From: JBFXEO01 sp050180015
GTDB lineage: Bacteria; Bacteroidota; Bacteroidia; Bacteroidales; Tenuifilaceae
Reading direction: 5' to 3'
Length of the DNA: 22,564 nt
Assembly: GCA_050180015.1 (NCBI GenBank)
Contig: JBFXEO010000019.1
Coordinates: forward strand, 1-22,564
Under the pieces are notes generated by a model that saw nothing but the letters and a program-made list of their open reading frames with translations, was not told where the DNA came from and searched no databases. Position 1 is the stretch's first letter, and every line of letters starts with the position of its first letter. The translations under genes were made by a program, and so were the position numbers. Of the stretch, positions 7,565-16,175 are shown piece after piece.

Positions 7565-7595
7565 TTGGTTCTATTATTTCAAAAAACTACCTTTG
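7565..7595 (+). promoter_or_regulatory. Promoter of the cyclophilin gene
   Basis: TACCTTTG (7588-7595) is an exact TAnnTTTG box; TTGG (7565-7568) with a 19-base spacer is a near -33 box. The ATG at 7619 follows 23 bases later. Confidence 0.52.
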
Positions 7596-7618
7596 CAAAA
7601 CAACTAAAACTGGTTAAC

Positions 7619-8077
7619 ATGACAATAGCAGAAATTCATACCGCTAAGGGTACCATGAAGGTCAAATTTTACGAGGAAGATGCGCCCAACACCGTTGCAA
7701 ATTTTGTAAAACTTGCCGAAGAAGGATACTACAATGGTTTGGCATTCCATAGGGTTATACCCAACTTCGTGGTACAGGGTGGATGCCCATTTTCAAAGGA
7801 TATGAAGGACCCCCGGGTTGGAACCGGCGACCCAGGCTATAAAATCAACTGTGAGTTAACGGGGGAAAACCAATACCACGACCGAGGAGTTCTTTCAATG
7901 GCCCATGCTGGCCGGGATACTGGCGGCTCCCAGTTTTTTATATGCCATAACCGTGAAAATACAAAGCATTTAGACCGGCAGCATACTTGCTTTGGGAAAG
8001 TTTACACAGGGCTTGAAGTGATTGATGCAATAAGGGCAGGCGATAAAATTGAAAAAATTGTAATTGTTGAGGAGTAA
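7619..8077 (+). CDS. Cyclophilin-type peptidyl-prolyl cis-trans isomerase
   Basis: Catalyses cis-trans isomerisation of X-Pro bonds in folding proteins. The 152-residue protein is a single minimal cyclophilin domain: FHRVIPNF with the catalytic Arg45, Gln53 in VVQGG, and the QFF motif (105-107) in GGSQFFI. There is no signal peptide, so it should be cytoplasmic. The Trp that binds cyclosporin in eukaryotic cyclophilins is not present (the segment reads LDRQHTCFG), as is common in bacteria. The ATG at 7619 is preferred over the open frame from TTG 7565 because the cyclophilin domain begins right after it and the promoter lies between. It is convergent with the type IX cargo gene. Confidence 0.93.
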   Translation: MTIAEIHTAKGTMKVKFYEEDAPNTVANFVKLAEEGYYNGLAFHRVIPNFVVQGGCPFSKDMKDPRVGTGDPGYKINCELTGENQYHDRGVLSMAHAGRDTGGSQFFICHNRENTKHLDRQHTCFGKVYTGLEVIDAIRAGDKIEKIVIVEE

Positions 8078-8091
8078 GATTCCGGCCCGAT

Positions 8092-8116
8092 AGGGTAGCA
8101 ACCCTGCCAGGGTTTT
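8092..8116 (+). terminator. Terminator hairpin between convergent genes, with an alternative pairing
   Basis: AACCCT and AGGGTT (8100-8105 and 8109-8114) form a 6-bp stem with a 3-base loop, followed by TT at 8115-8116, 22 bases after the cyclophilin stop. A second AGGGT at 8092-8096 can pair with the same ACCCT, so two exclusive hairpins exist. The T tract is short and overlaps the stop codon of the convergent gene. Confidence 0.42.
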
Positions 8117-9491
8117 ACTTATCGCCCCTAAATAGATGCAGAAAACCTTTGTATGGCCCGTAATCAAATTCCCGGCCATCCCAACCTTTAGCCTCAACTA
8201 TAAAGTAGTAAACACCTTCGGCGGCATCGGCACCGGTTCCATCAATTTTACCATTCCAACCCTCCCACTCTTTCGGATTGCCAGAATACTTATAGATGAG
8301 TTTACCCGTGCGGCTGAGTATGCGGATGGTGAATGATTTTATAGATTTTATATTCTCGTCGGAATCAACAAACTTAAACCTATCGTTCACCCCGTCGCCA
8401 TTGGGTGTAAAAACATTGGGAATTGCATCCGGTTTAATCTTAGAGGAGTCAACGGCAATTTCAACCTCAACAGAATCCATACAACCAGTACTGGTATTTA
8501 CAACTACATGTTTTACCTTGAAATATCCGGGATCCATCAACTGTTTGGGTGGGAAAGCCTCTACCCTATTGGCAAACAAAGAACTATCGCACCAAATAAC
8601 ACGATACATATCATCATAATCCACCGTGCTCAACTTTGACAGGAGCCAGTAAATAGAGTCGGCATTTGACGACAAACTTTCCAGCCGCAAACCCAGCAAT
8701 GCCTCATAATTAGCATAGCTGTCATAATCCGCCCAGGTGCCATCTTCATCCACCTGAACTTTCTGATCTGCCTTAGCTGCAATAGCCCCAATCGGAGGGG
8801 TTTCGGCGATCATTTTTCTACCAAAAACATTGGTAATTTCAACGCTGTACGATGAGGGGTAGAGCGGCGCAGGACTTTCTATTACCTGTTTCAGGGCAGA
8901 GCTGGGTGTAAAGGTAACCCGGGATTCTGATGCACTCCAGGTAATATCGTAAAAATAGGCCTTACCATAGGTATTTACCTCGGGCTGATTGGTTGTCCGG
9001 GAAATATCGTAGTAAACAAACCGATTGTATTCAATATAGTATGAGCTGGGGGAGGCAACCGCATTGAGTTCAAGGAACTGACATTCATTATCAAAATCAA
9101 CCCTACTCAATGCAACATCATCAGTAAAAAGCCAAGCGGTAAATATTTCGGTGGAATCGGCATCATCAACCACAACAACCCTATAACCGCCTTCGGCCAG
9201 ATCAAGACGTTCCGAGGATGTTTCACCGGTTACTACTTGGAGAAGTTCAAACCTATTTGCCACATTCGAAACATTGGGATTATACCTATACCAGCTAAAG
9301 GTAGATGGATTTCCGGTAGTATGCGTGCATTTAAGTATTCCGGTGGCTGAATAAAAAGCAAAAATAGAGTCCTGCTCGTCCGAGTACCTGTATGCGGTTA
9401 TACCCGCCCAGTCCCGACCCGGTGCAGTTAGCTGAGAAAAGGCATTGAGCGTACTTGCCAAAAATACTAAAACAACAATTAATCTATACAT
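8115..9491 (-). CDS. Secreted protein with type IX (type B, CHU_C) sorting domain
   Basis: A 458-residue exported protein. The N-terminus is a signal peptide (cleavage likely after NAFS). Residues 350-458 are a gliding-motility-associated CHU_C domain: FTPNGDGVND (361-370), a central FTIRILSRTGKLIYK strand pair, WNGKIDGT, and EGVYYFIVEAKG. Such domains send proteins through the outer membrane by the type IX system as type B cargo, which is often released or attached by PorP/SprF-linked partners. The middle part (about 25-345) looks like beta-rich, immunoglobulin-like repeats, with a motif TSTGCMDSVEVEI just before the sorting domain. No catalytic motif was seen, so it may be a structural or adhesive surface protein. 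No type IX machinery genes are in the window. Confidence 0.85.
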   Translation of the reverse strand: MYRLIVVLVFLASTLNAFSQLTAPGRDWAGITAYRYSDEQDSIFAFYSATGILKCTHTTGNPSTFSWYRYNPNVSNVANRFELLQVVTGETSSERLDLAEGGYRVVVVDDADSTEIFTAWLFTDDVALSRVDFDNECQFLELNAVASPSSYYIEYNRFVYYDISRTTNQPEVNTYGKAYFYDITWSASESRVTFTPSSALKQVIESPAPLYPSSYSVEITNVFGRKMIAETPPIGAIAAKADQKVQVDEDGTWADYDSYANYEALLGLRLESLSSNADSIYWLLSKLSTVDYDDMYRVIWCDSSLFANRVEAFPPKQLMDPGYFKVKHVVVNTSTGCMDSVEVEIAVDSSKIKPDAIPNVFTPNGDGVNDRFKFVDSDENIKSIKSFTIRILSRTGKLIYKYSGNPKEWEGWNGKIDGTGADAAEGVYYFIVEAKGWDGREFDYGPYKGFLHLFRGDK

Positions 9492-9819
9492 CGCGCTAAA
9501 AATGGATTACAATATTAACGAAATAAAACCAAAAAGTTGCTCTAAAGCGATGTTGTTTTGAGATAAAATCGGCAAACAGGCCAATCGGTAAATTGCAACC
9601 ATAATCCGTTTCATGGCTATCGGCAGATTATCATCAACTCCGTAAATGTCAAACAACGCGGCGGGCGTATCAACTTATTTTATGTTAATAACAATATCGT
9701 TCCATTTTTGTAATACTTAATACTGTCATATACTTTTGCAGGCGGCAGAAGATTTCAAATCAAAAAGTTATTATCAGTACCTAAAGTCTTGTGGCCAGTG
9801 TCTCTAATCTATTTTTAAA
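9492..9819. other. Intergenic region between divergent genes
   Basis: These 328 bases separate the type IX cargo gene (minus) from the helicase gene (plus). They hold the strong helicase promoter at 9707-9738 with a leader of about 75 bases. On the minus strand, TAATATTG (9510-9517) is a one-mismatch -7 box for the cargo gene, without a -33 box. No small gene was seen. Confidence 0.6.
9707..9738 (+). promoter_or_regulatory. Promoter of the UvrD/PcrA helicase gene
   Basis: TTTG (9707-9710), a 20-base spacer and TACTTTTG (9731-9738) match both parts of the Bacteroidota housekeeping promoter and its spacing. It is the best promoter in the window. Transcription should begin near 9744, giving a leader of about 75 bases. 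Confidence 0.75.
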
Positions 9820-12102
9820 ATGCAAGATTACCTAAACGGGCTAAGCGATGTTCAGCGCGAAGCGGTAACCAGCACCGAGGGGCCAAGTTTGGTTATAGCC
9901 TCTGCAGGTTCCGGAAAAACACGGGTACTCACGTACAGGGTGGCCCATTTGCTCACCCAGGGAGTTGGCCCATGGTCCATACTGGCCCTTACCTTTACCA
10001 ACAAGGCAGCAAAGGAGATGAAGGAGCGTATTGCCAGAATTGTCGGCAACGAAACGGCAACAAAACTTTGGATGGGTACATTCCATTCCATATTCGCCCG
10101 AATTTTACGCAACGAGGCAGAAAAGCTGGGATACACCAAAGCTTTTACCATTTACGATACAACCGACTCCAAAAACCTTATTGGTCAAATTGTAAAGGAG
10201 CTGAAACTTGATACGCAGGTTTACAAGCCCGGTGAGATTTTTGGACGAATATCCAGTGCCAAGAATAACCTGGTTACTGCTCAGGCTTACGCCTCGAACA
10301 GCCAAATTCTGGCGCAGGATGTAAAGGCCAGAAAATCGGAAATCAGTAGAATATACACGCTCTATGCCCAACGCTGCCACAAAGCGTCGGCAATGGATTT
10401 CGACGATTTACTGCTAAATACCAATATTCTCTTCCGCGATTTTCCGAATGTGCTTGAGCACTACCAGAAACATTTCCGGTACATACTGGTAGATGAGTAC
10501 CAAGACACCAACTTCTCGCAGTACCTGATCGTAAAAAAACTATCGGCCGGCCACCGCAACGTTTGCGTGGTTGGCGACGATGCCCAGAGCATTTACTCGT
10601 TCCGGGGGGCAAAAATTGAGAACATACTAAATTTCCGTACCGACTACCCCGATTACAAGCTTTTTAAGCTGGAGCAAAACTACCGGTCAACCCAAACCAT
10701 AGTGAATGCGGCAAATAGCGTGATTGAGAAAAATCAAAAGCAGATTAAAAAAGTTGCCTACTCAGCCAACGATGTAGGCGATAAAATAAAATTAATCCAG
10801 TCGTACACCGATCAGGAAGAAGGCTTTCTGGTTGCTTCTGAAATAGTGAATATTATTCAACAAAAGCATTGCAGCTACAGCGATATAGCCATCCTATACC
10901 GTACAAACGCACAATCCCGTATTTTTGAGGAAACGCTCAGGAAACGCAATATTCCCTACAAGGTTTACGGCAGCCTGTCCTTCTACCAGCGCAAGGAAAT
11001 TAAAGATTTGCTAGCCTACTTCAGGTTAACCGTAAACCCCAACGACGATGAAGCCTTCCGCAGAATTGTCAACTACCCGGCCCGTGGCATTGGTGATACC
11101 ACCATGCAGCACCTGATAGCCGTGGCAAACGGACTGAATATCAGCTTATGGAATGCCATCTATCAGCTGAACTCCGTAAGTAGCGGCATAAAACCCTCTA
11201 CGGCAAATAAACTTGCCGATTTTGCCAATCTTATAGGAAACTACCAATCCATGATTTACACTGCCGATGCCTACGAAACGGCCTATGCCATTGCAAACAG
11301 TTCGGGAATTTTATCCGATTTGAAAATGGACAAATCACCGGAAGGAATATCGCGGTTGCAAAACATCGAAGAGCTGATTAATGGCATTAGGGAGTTTATT
11401 GATTCTCGCCGGCAGGAAGGCGAGGAGGGCCCGGTAACGCTGGTTGATTACCTTGAAAACGTAGCCCTGCTCACCGATTTGGATACCGAAAAAACCGACG
11501 ACAACAACAGGGTAAGCGTTATGACCATTCATTCCTCCAAGGGATTGGAGTTTGACTACGTATTCCTGACAGGCTTAGAGGAAAACCTTTTCCCATCGAA
11601 CATGTCCATGCAAACGCCCGATGAGCTGGAAGAGGAACGTCGCCTATTTTACGTTGCCCTCACCCGTGCCGCAAAAAAGGTAACCATATCATACGCACAA
11701 ACCCGTTACAAATGGGGTGTTCCCAACAGCTGTAACCCAAGCCGTTTCATTAACGAGATTGACCAAAACTACATTGACTCAGCCGTAAATACCCCCCTCA
11801 ACTCCAGGGGCGCATCATCAGAAAGAACGAGTCAACTCAATCAATCTCATCCAAAATTCAACAACACTTTACTTACTTCTCAAAAAGCATCACCAGCACC
11901 ATCAATATCCAAAGAAAAACTACAGGATATACTGCCCGAGTCCATATCGGAAGGCATGGAGGTTTACCATGAGAAATTCGGACAGGGAAAGGTTGTAGCC
12001 CTGGAGGGCGAAGGTGTAAACAAAAAAGCTGCGGTACTATTTCGGGCTGTGGGGCAAAAGAACCTGCTGCTGAAGTACGCTAACCTGAAACTTGTTGTTT
12101 GA
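9820..12102 (+). CDS. ATP-dependent DNA helicase of the UvrD/PcrA (SF1A) family
   Basis: A 3'-5' DNA helicase for nucleotide-excision and mismatch repair and for clearing replication blocks. The 760-residue protein has every SF1A motif: Q motif LSDVQREAV (8-16), Walker A ASAGSGKT (27-34), motif Ia near ALTFTNKAAKEM, Walker B VDEYQD (224-229), motif III GDDAQSIYSFRGA, motif IV LEQNYRST, motif V TIHSSKGLEFD and motif VI RLFYVALTRA. The C-terminus has a Ser/Asn-rich linker (about 655-700) and a final Tudor-like domain with MEVYHEKFGQGKV, as in PcrA. It lacks the nuclease domains of RecB or AddA. Sequence alone does not decide between the names uvrD and pcrA. It has its own promoter; the DUF4290 gene follows from a separate promoter. 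Confidence 0.95.
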   Translation: MQDYLNGLSDVQREAVTSTEGPSLVIASAGSGKTRVLTYRVAHLLTQGVGPWSILALTFTNKAAKEMKERIARIVGNETATKLWMGTFHSIFARILRNEAEKLGYTKAFTIYDTTDSKNLIGQIVKELKLDTQVYKPGEIFGRISSAKNNLVTAQAYASNSQILAQDVKARKSEISRIYTLYAQRCHKASAMDFDDLLLNTNILFRDFPNVLEHYQKHFRYILVDEYQDTNFSQYLIVKKLSAGHRNVCVVGDDAQSIYSFRGAKIENILNFRTDYPDYKLFKLEQNYRSTQTIVNAANSVIEKNQKQIKKVAYSANDVGDKIKLIQSYTDQEEGFLVASEIVNIIQQKHCSYSDIAILYRTNAQSRIFEETLRKRNIPYKVYGSLSFYQRKEIKDLLAYFRLTVNPNDDEAFRRIVNYPARGIGDTTMQHLIAVANGLNISLWNAIYQLNSVSSGIKPSTANKLADFANLIGNYQSMIYTADAYETAYAIANSSGILSDLKMDKSPEGISRLQNIEELINGIREFIDSRRQEGEEGPVTLVDYLENVALLTDLDTEKTDDNNRVSVMTIHSSKGLEFDYVFLTGLEENLFPSNMSMQTPDELEEERRLFYVALTRAAKKVTISYAQTRYKWGVPNSCNPSRFINEIDQNYIDSAVNTPLNSRGASSERTSQLNQSHPKFNNTLLTSQKASPAPSISKEKLQDILPESISEGMEVYHEKFGQGKVVALEGEGVNKKAAVLFRAVGQKNLLLKYANLKLVV

Positions 12103-12143
12103 AACCCGCAAAAAACTAACAATAACTTTAACTTCTGCCGGTT

Positions 12144-12175
12144 CTTGCAAATTATCCATATAAAGTATAGTTTTG
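12144..12175 (+). promoter_or_regulatory. Promoter of the DUF4290-murA operon
   Basis: CTTG (12144-12147), a 20-base spacer and TAGTTTTG (12168-12175) fit the Bacteroidota promoter with one mismatch in the -33 box. A leader of about 80 bases leads to the DUF4290 start at 12260. Confidence 0.6.
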
Positions 12176-12259
12176 CATAACAATTAAATCATAGGGCATT
12201 AGCCTTTTTCAACTCGCATTTTTATCGCTAAACACTTCAAATTAATACAACTCTCACAA

Positions 12260-12850
12260 ATGATGGATTACAACACGCAACGCAAAAAACTGGCATTACC
12301 TGAGTACGGAAGGCATATCCAGCAAATGGTTGATTATATCAATGGGATAGAGAACAGGGACGAACGGAACAGGTTGGCCAAATCGTTAATTGTCATCATG
12401 GGTAACCTCAATCCGCATCTTAGAGATATCAACGACTTCAAGCATAAACTTTGGGATCATCTTTTCATAATGTCCAATTTTAAGCTGGATATCGATTCCC
12501 CCTACCCCATTCCCTCCTCGGAACAATACCAGGAAAAACCGAAACAGATTCCTTACCCGAATAACCCAATCAAGTATAAGCATTACGGGCGTGTGATTGA
12601 ACTCATCATTGAAAAGGCCATAGACATGGAGGATAGTCCGGAGAAGGAAGCCCTAAAGCAACTCATAGCCAACCAGATGAAAAAAGCCAATATCTCGTGG
12701 AATAAAGATTCTGTTTCCGACGAGGATATTTTTAGGGATATGGGTACGCTTAGCAACGGGCAGCTAATAATGGCTCCTGGTTCCAAATTGGTCGATAACA
12801 GAGACTTCAAGAATAAACGGAACAAGCATCAGCAACACCGGAAAAGATAA
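12260..12850 (+). CDS. DUF4290 domain protein, upstream of murA
   Basis: A 196-residue soluble protein without signal peptide. It matches DUF4290, a family I know only from Bacteroidota: LALPEYGRHIQQMVDYI near the N-terminus, IMGNLNPHLRD, DFKHKLWDHLFIMS, a proline-rich central link, and YGRVIELIIEKAI. The C-terminal 20 residues are strongly basic (Lys/Arg/His/Gln), which could contact nucleic acid or membrane. Function is not known. The stop is only 9 bases before murA, so the two are surely co-transcribed; conserved adjacency to murA suggests a link to cell-wall synthesis or its control, but that is inference. The ATG at 12260 is followed by a second ATG in the next codon; either could be used. 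Confidence 0.82.
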   Translation: MMDYNTQRKKLALPEYGRHIQQMVDYINGIENRDERNRLAKSLIVIMGNLNPHLRDINDFKHKLWDHLFIMSNFKLDIDSPYPIPSSEQYQEKPKQIPYPNNPIKYKHYGRVIELIIEKAIDMEDSPEKEALKQLIANQMKKANISWNKDSVSDEDIFRDMGTLSNGQLIMAPGSKLVDNRDFKNKRNKHQQHRKR

Positions 12851-12859
12851 ATCTGCACT

Positions 12860-14167
12860 ATGGCTACATTTGAGGTTTATGGGGGTAAACGCCTGAAAGG
12901 CGAACTTCACCCGCAGGGAGCAAAAAACGAAGCGCTACAAATACTATGTGCCACACTTCTTACCCCCGAGCCCGTAACCATAAAAAATATTCCAAACATT
13001 CGGGATGTGAATAAACTCATCGAGCTACTTCAGGGTATTGGTGTTGAAGTAGTACGTTGTAGCCAATCGGAATGCACTTTCCGGGCAATGAATGTCAACA
13101 TTGAATATCTTACAACCGAAGACTTCAAGGTAAAAGCCGCAGCCATTAGAGGCTCAATTATGGTGGTTGGGCCACTCCTTGCCCGGTATGGAAAGGCTTA
13201 TGCACCAAAACCCGGGGGCGATAAAATTGGCCGTCGCAGGCTGGACACCCACTTTTTAGGATTCGAAAAACTTGGGGCAAAATTCAACTTCGATTCCAGG
13301 GATAATTTTTTCACCATCGAGGGAAAAAATATGCGGGGAGCCTATATGCTTCTCGATGAGGCATCGGTTACCGGAACAGCCAACATACTCATGGCGGCAG
13401 TTCTCACTCCCGGCAAAACTACAATTTTCAATGCGGCGTGCGAACCCTACGTGCAGCAGCTAAGCAAAATGCTTGTACGAATGGGCGCAAAGATTACTGG
13501 TATTGGTTCAAACCTGCTGTACGTTGAAGGTGTTGATGGCCTAAACGGATGCGAGCACACCATACTGCCCGACATGATTGAAATTGGCTCGTTCATTGGA
13601 TTGGCCGCCATGACCAGCAGCGATATCACCATAAAAAATGTTGCCTACGAGAATCTGGGCATTATTCCCGACTCGTTCCGCAGAATGGGAATCCATTTCG
13701 ATGTAACTGGCGACGACATACATATCCCCTCACAGGAACAATACGAAATAGACACTTTTATTGATGGTTCTATTCTTACCATTGCCGATGCACCGTGGCC
13801 GGGCTTAACCCCCGACCTACTTAGCGTATTCCTTGTGGTGGCCACTCAGGCCAAGGGTTCAGTGCTAATCCATCAGAAAATGTTTGAGAGCCGGCTGTTC
13901 TTTGTTGATAAACTCATTGATATGGGTGCACAAATTATCCTTTGCGATCCGCACCGGGCAACTGTCATTGGCCACAACCGCCAAACGAAACTCCGCCCAA
14001 CAGTAATGACCTCGCCCGATATTCGCGCCGGTGTAGCATTGCTAATCGCAGCCCTCTCGGCCGAAGGGAAAAGTTTGATTCATAACATAGAACAAATAGA
14101 CCGTGGCTACGAGAACATCGACAAAAGGCTAACTGCTATTGGTGCAGACATTAGGAGAATAGAATAA
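12860..14167 (+). CDS. murA: UDP-N-acetylglucosamine 1-carboxyvinyltransferase MurA
   Basis: First committed enzyme of peptidoglycan synthesis: it transfers enolpyruvate from PEP to UDP-GlcNAc in the cytoplasm. The 435-residue protein has the EPSP-synthase-like double fold, with Lys22 in AKNEALQ and conserved segments such as RRRLDTHFLGFEKLGA and PDMIEIGSFIGLAA. The position of the catalytic Cys (Cys115 in E. coli, in PGGC) is Asp121 here, in KPGGDKIG. The Cys-to-Asp form is active in other bacteria and is the known cause of intrinsic fosfomycin insensitivity in mycobacteria and chlamydiae; I recall the same Asp in other Bacteroidota. It follows the DUF4290 gene by 9 bases. Confidence 0.95.
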   Translation: MATFEVYGGKRLKGELHPQGAKNEALQILCATLLTPEPVTIKNIPNIRDVNKLIELLQGIGVEVVRCSQSECTFRAMNVNIEYLTTEDFKVKAAAIRGSIMVVGPLLARYGKAYAPKPGGDKIGRRRLDTHFLGFEKLGAKFNFDSRDNFFTIEGKNMRGAYMLLDEASVTGTANILMAAVLTPGKTTIFNAACEPYVQQLSKMLVRMGAKITGIGSNLLYVEGVDGLNGCEHTILPDMIEIGSFIGLAAMTSSDITIKNVAYENLGIIPDSFRRMGIHFDVTGDDIHIPSQEQYEIDTFIDGSILTIADAPWPGLTPDLLSVFLVVATQAKGSVLIHQKMFESRLFFVDKLIDMGAQIILCDPHRATVIGHNRQTKLRPTVMTSPDIRAGVALLIAALSAEGKSLIHNIEQIDRGYENIDKRLTAIGADIRRIE

Positions 14168-14226
14168 AAAATCGCATCATATTTTAAAACTTATTGCCCC
14201 CATCCACAACAATAAAAACTACTACT

Positions 14227-14415
14227 ATGGAATGTAAGTTTATTGAATTGACGCAAAAGGACGGTACAAAAATTTTTCTGAATGCTATGCACATAGCGTG
14301 GGTTGAACCAGCAAAAGAAGGTTCAAGTATCAAATCTAACCTGGTCAACTACTCCTTCCCAAGGAATGTGAAAGAATCGTACGAAGAGATTAAAGCATTA
14401 ATTGAAAAAAAATAA
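14227..14415 (+). CDS. Small FlbD-like protein
   Basis: A 62-residue protein: KFIELTQKDGTKIFLN, then HIAWVEPAKEGSSI, then NVKESYEEIKALIEKK. The order (start strand LTxxDG, LN, a short VE turn, then VKES leading into a C-terminal helix) resembles the FlbD family of small flagellar-locus proteins, but there is no flagellar gene nearby and Bacteroidota usually lack flagella. It may be a member of the same small fold with another role. I start at the ATG at 14227; the frame is open to a TTG at 14194, but that part is low in coding character. It follows murA by 59 bases and may share its transcript. Confidence 0.6.
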   Translation: MECKFIELTQKDGTKIFLNAMHIAWVEPAKEGSSIKSNLVNYSFPRNVKESYEEIKALIEKK

Positions 14416-14548
14416 TTTATCTCAGTTTCATTATTGATCCTTCGATACAGGTATATCGTGTATTATAAGGTTCAAGTCAACAATGTATATTCCGCTTTAA
14501 ACCTTCCGCCCAAGATACACTCCAACACCAAAACCCAAACTGTTGGCC

Positions 14549-16144
14549 ATGAGAAATATATTCTTTTCGTTATCACTATTCATTCTCGTATTCTCCGGCA
14601 ATACTACCGTTGCCCAACAAGACCCCGTAATCAGTAAAATCATTCAGATTGGGCAAACCGACAATCAAACCATGAACCATCTGGATGTGCTCTGCAACCG
14701 TATCGGTGGCAGGCCGATTGGATCATCGGCTTATGAGGATGCAGTTGACTGGGCCACAAGAACATTCAAGGAATGGGGTATGGAGGTTTACCTTGATGAG
14801 GTTGGGGTACTTCCCGTAGGATTTAACAGGGGCCCATGGTTCGGTCGCATGCTCAACGAAAATGGAATGATTCTTCATTTTGCAACGCCATCATATACCG
14901 CGGGAACAAAAGGTGTTCAGCATGGACACGTGGTGATTGAACCAAAAACTCAGAAGGAGTTCGATAGGATAAAAGGTAAACTGAAAGGTGCATGGGTCCT
15001 GATTTCGGGCGAAAGCGCTGGTTGGCCTATTGATTTCTCAAAATCAGCCGATGAAAAAAGAACTTCTATTATCGCAAAAAACGACTCTATCGACAATAAA
15101 AATGATGAAATACGCCGTGAAAACTGGCAGAACAGAAACTCGAACACGAAAAAAGAACTTATACCATTGATTGAAGAACCTGCACTATTTTACAGGCAAA
15201 TGGTTGATGCAGGAATTCTTGGCATAATCCAATCGGCCCCAAATCCAGTCAGGGTACTTTACGACAGAAAAAATGTAAACAGCATGAGCTGGGATAGTTT
15301 GCCGTCGGTGCCCGATATTAAACTGGACGAACATCAGTACAACGTTATTGAACAAATGGTGAAGGAACGCCAGTACTTCGAACTGGAGTTCGACATCCGC
15401 AACCATTTCCGGATGGGGCCAATTGCTTACCATACGGTAATTGGAGCTATCCGGGGAACAGAATATCCCGACGAATACGTTATAATGGGTGGACACCTGG
15501 ATGCATTTGATGTTGCAACCGGTGCTGCCGACAACGCATCGGGAGTGGCACCTGCCATGGAAGCTGCACGATTAATAATGAAAGCCGGAGGCAAACCCAA
15601 ACGCACCATTCTGGTTTGCCTTTGGGCAGGAGAAGAATTTGGGTTGCTGGGCTCAACCAGCTGGGTTGAAAAAAATGCAGATAACCTGGATAAAGTTTCG
15701 GCAATGTTCAACCGTGATGGTGGTCCAACGGTAGCCTCCAGCTTATCGGTTCCCGAATCAATGTGGAATGATTTTGAGAACACATGCAAACCAATAGAAA
15801 ATATTAATTCACAATTCCCTTTCACGTTGAAAAAGGCAACTCCAAGGCCAAAACCGAAAACCGCAGGAGGAACCGACACCTCCCCTTTCCTGATGAAAGG
15901 CGTTCCGGCATTTCAGTTCAACACAGAGGATGTTAATGGTTACGATTTCAGCTACATGGAGATTTGGCATACCGAATGCGACACTTACAACAAATGTCCG
16001 GCTGATTACATGAATCACACCTCCATTATCACGGCAGTTGTGGTTTACGGTGTGGCAAATTTAGATCATCTGCTATCGCGCAATGGACTTTTTGCTCCCG
16101 ATCCGGAGCCGGAAAAACCAGCAAAAAGAAAAAGTAAATATTGA
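14549..16144 (+). CDS. Exported M28 family zinc metallopeptidase
   Basis: A 531-residue exo- or carboxypeptidase of the M28 (aminopeptidase Y/glutamate carboxypeptidase-like) family. Residues 1-22 are a Sec signal peptide (cleavage near TVA-QQ). The two-zinc site is complete: His316 (GGHLDAFD), Asp328 (AADNASG), catalytic Glu362 with Glu363 (AGEEFGLLG), Asp390 (NRDGG) and His474 (IWHTECDTY). Residues about 90-255 form the inserted PA-like domain; within it, about 165-205 is a charged Lys/Asn/Glu-rich stretch. The C-terminus ends in a Pro/Lys-rich tail. Without a lipobox or sorting domain it is probably periplasmic. It likely degrades peptides or dipeptides as a nutrient function; substrate cannot be told. 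The ATG at 14549 gives the signal peptide; the TTG two codons upstream is less likely. Confidence 0.92.
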   Translation: MRNIFFSLSLFILVFSGNTTVAQQDPVISKIIQIGQTDNQTMNHLDVLCNRIGGRPIGSSAYEDAVDWATRTFKEWGMEVYLDEVGVLPVGFNRGPWFGRMLNENGMILHFATPSYTAGTKGVQHGHVVIEPKTQKEFDRIKGKLKGAWVLISGESAGWPIDFSKSADEKRTSIIAKNDSIDNKNDEIRRENWQNRNSNTKKELIPLIEEPALFYRQMVDAGILGIIQSAPNPVRVLYDRKNVNSMSWDSLPSVPDIKLDEHQYNVIEQMVKERQYFELEFDIRNHFRMGPIAYHTVIGAIRGTEYPDEYVIMGGHLDAFDVATGAADNASGVAPAMEAARLIMKAGGKPKRTILVCLWAGEEFGLLGSTSWVEKNADNLDKVSAMFNRDGGPTVASSLSVPESMWNDFENTCKPIENINSQFPFTLKKATPRPKPKTAGGTDTSPFLMKGVPAFQFNTEDVNGYDFSYMEIWHTECDTYNKCPADYMNHTSIITAVVVYGVANLDHLLSRNGLFAPDPEPEKPAKRKSKY

Positions 16145-16175
16145 TTATACCGTATTGCTCTATAAAGAGAAAATA

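Noticed and set aside
15427..15879. Open minus-strand frame of 150 codons
   Set aside because: It is opposite the zinc-binding core of the M28 peptidase; no promoter or recognised domain.
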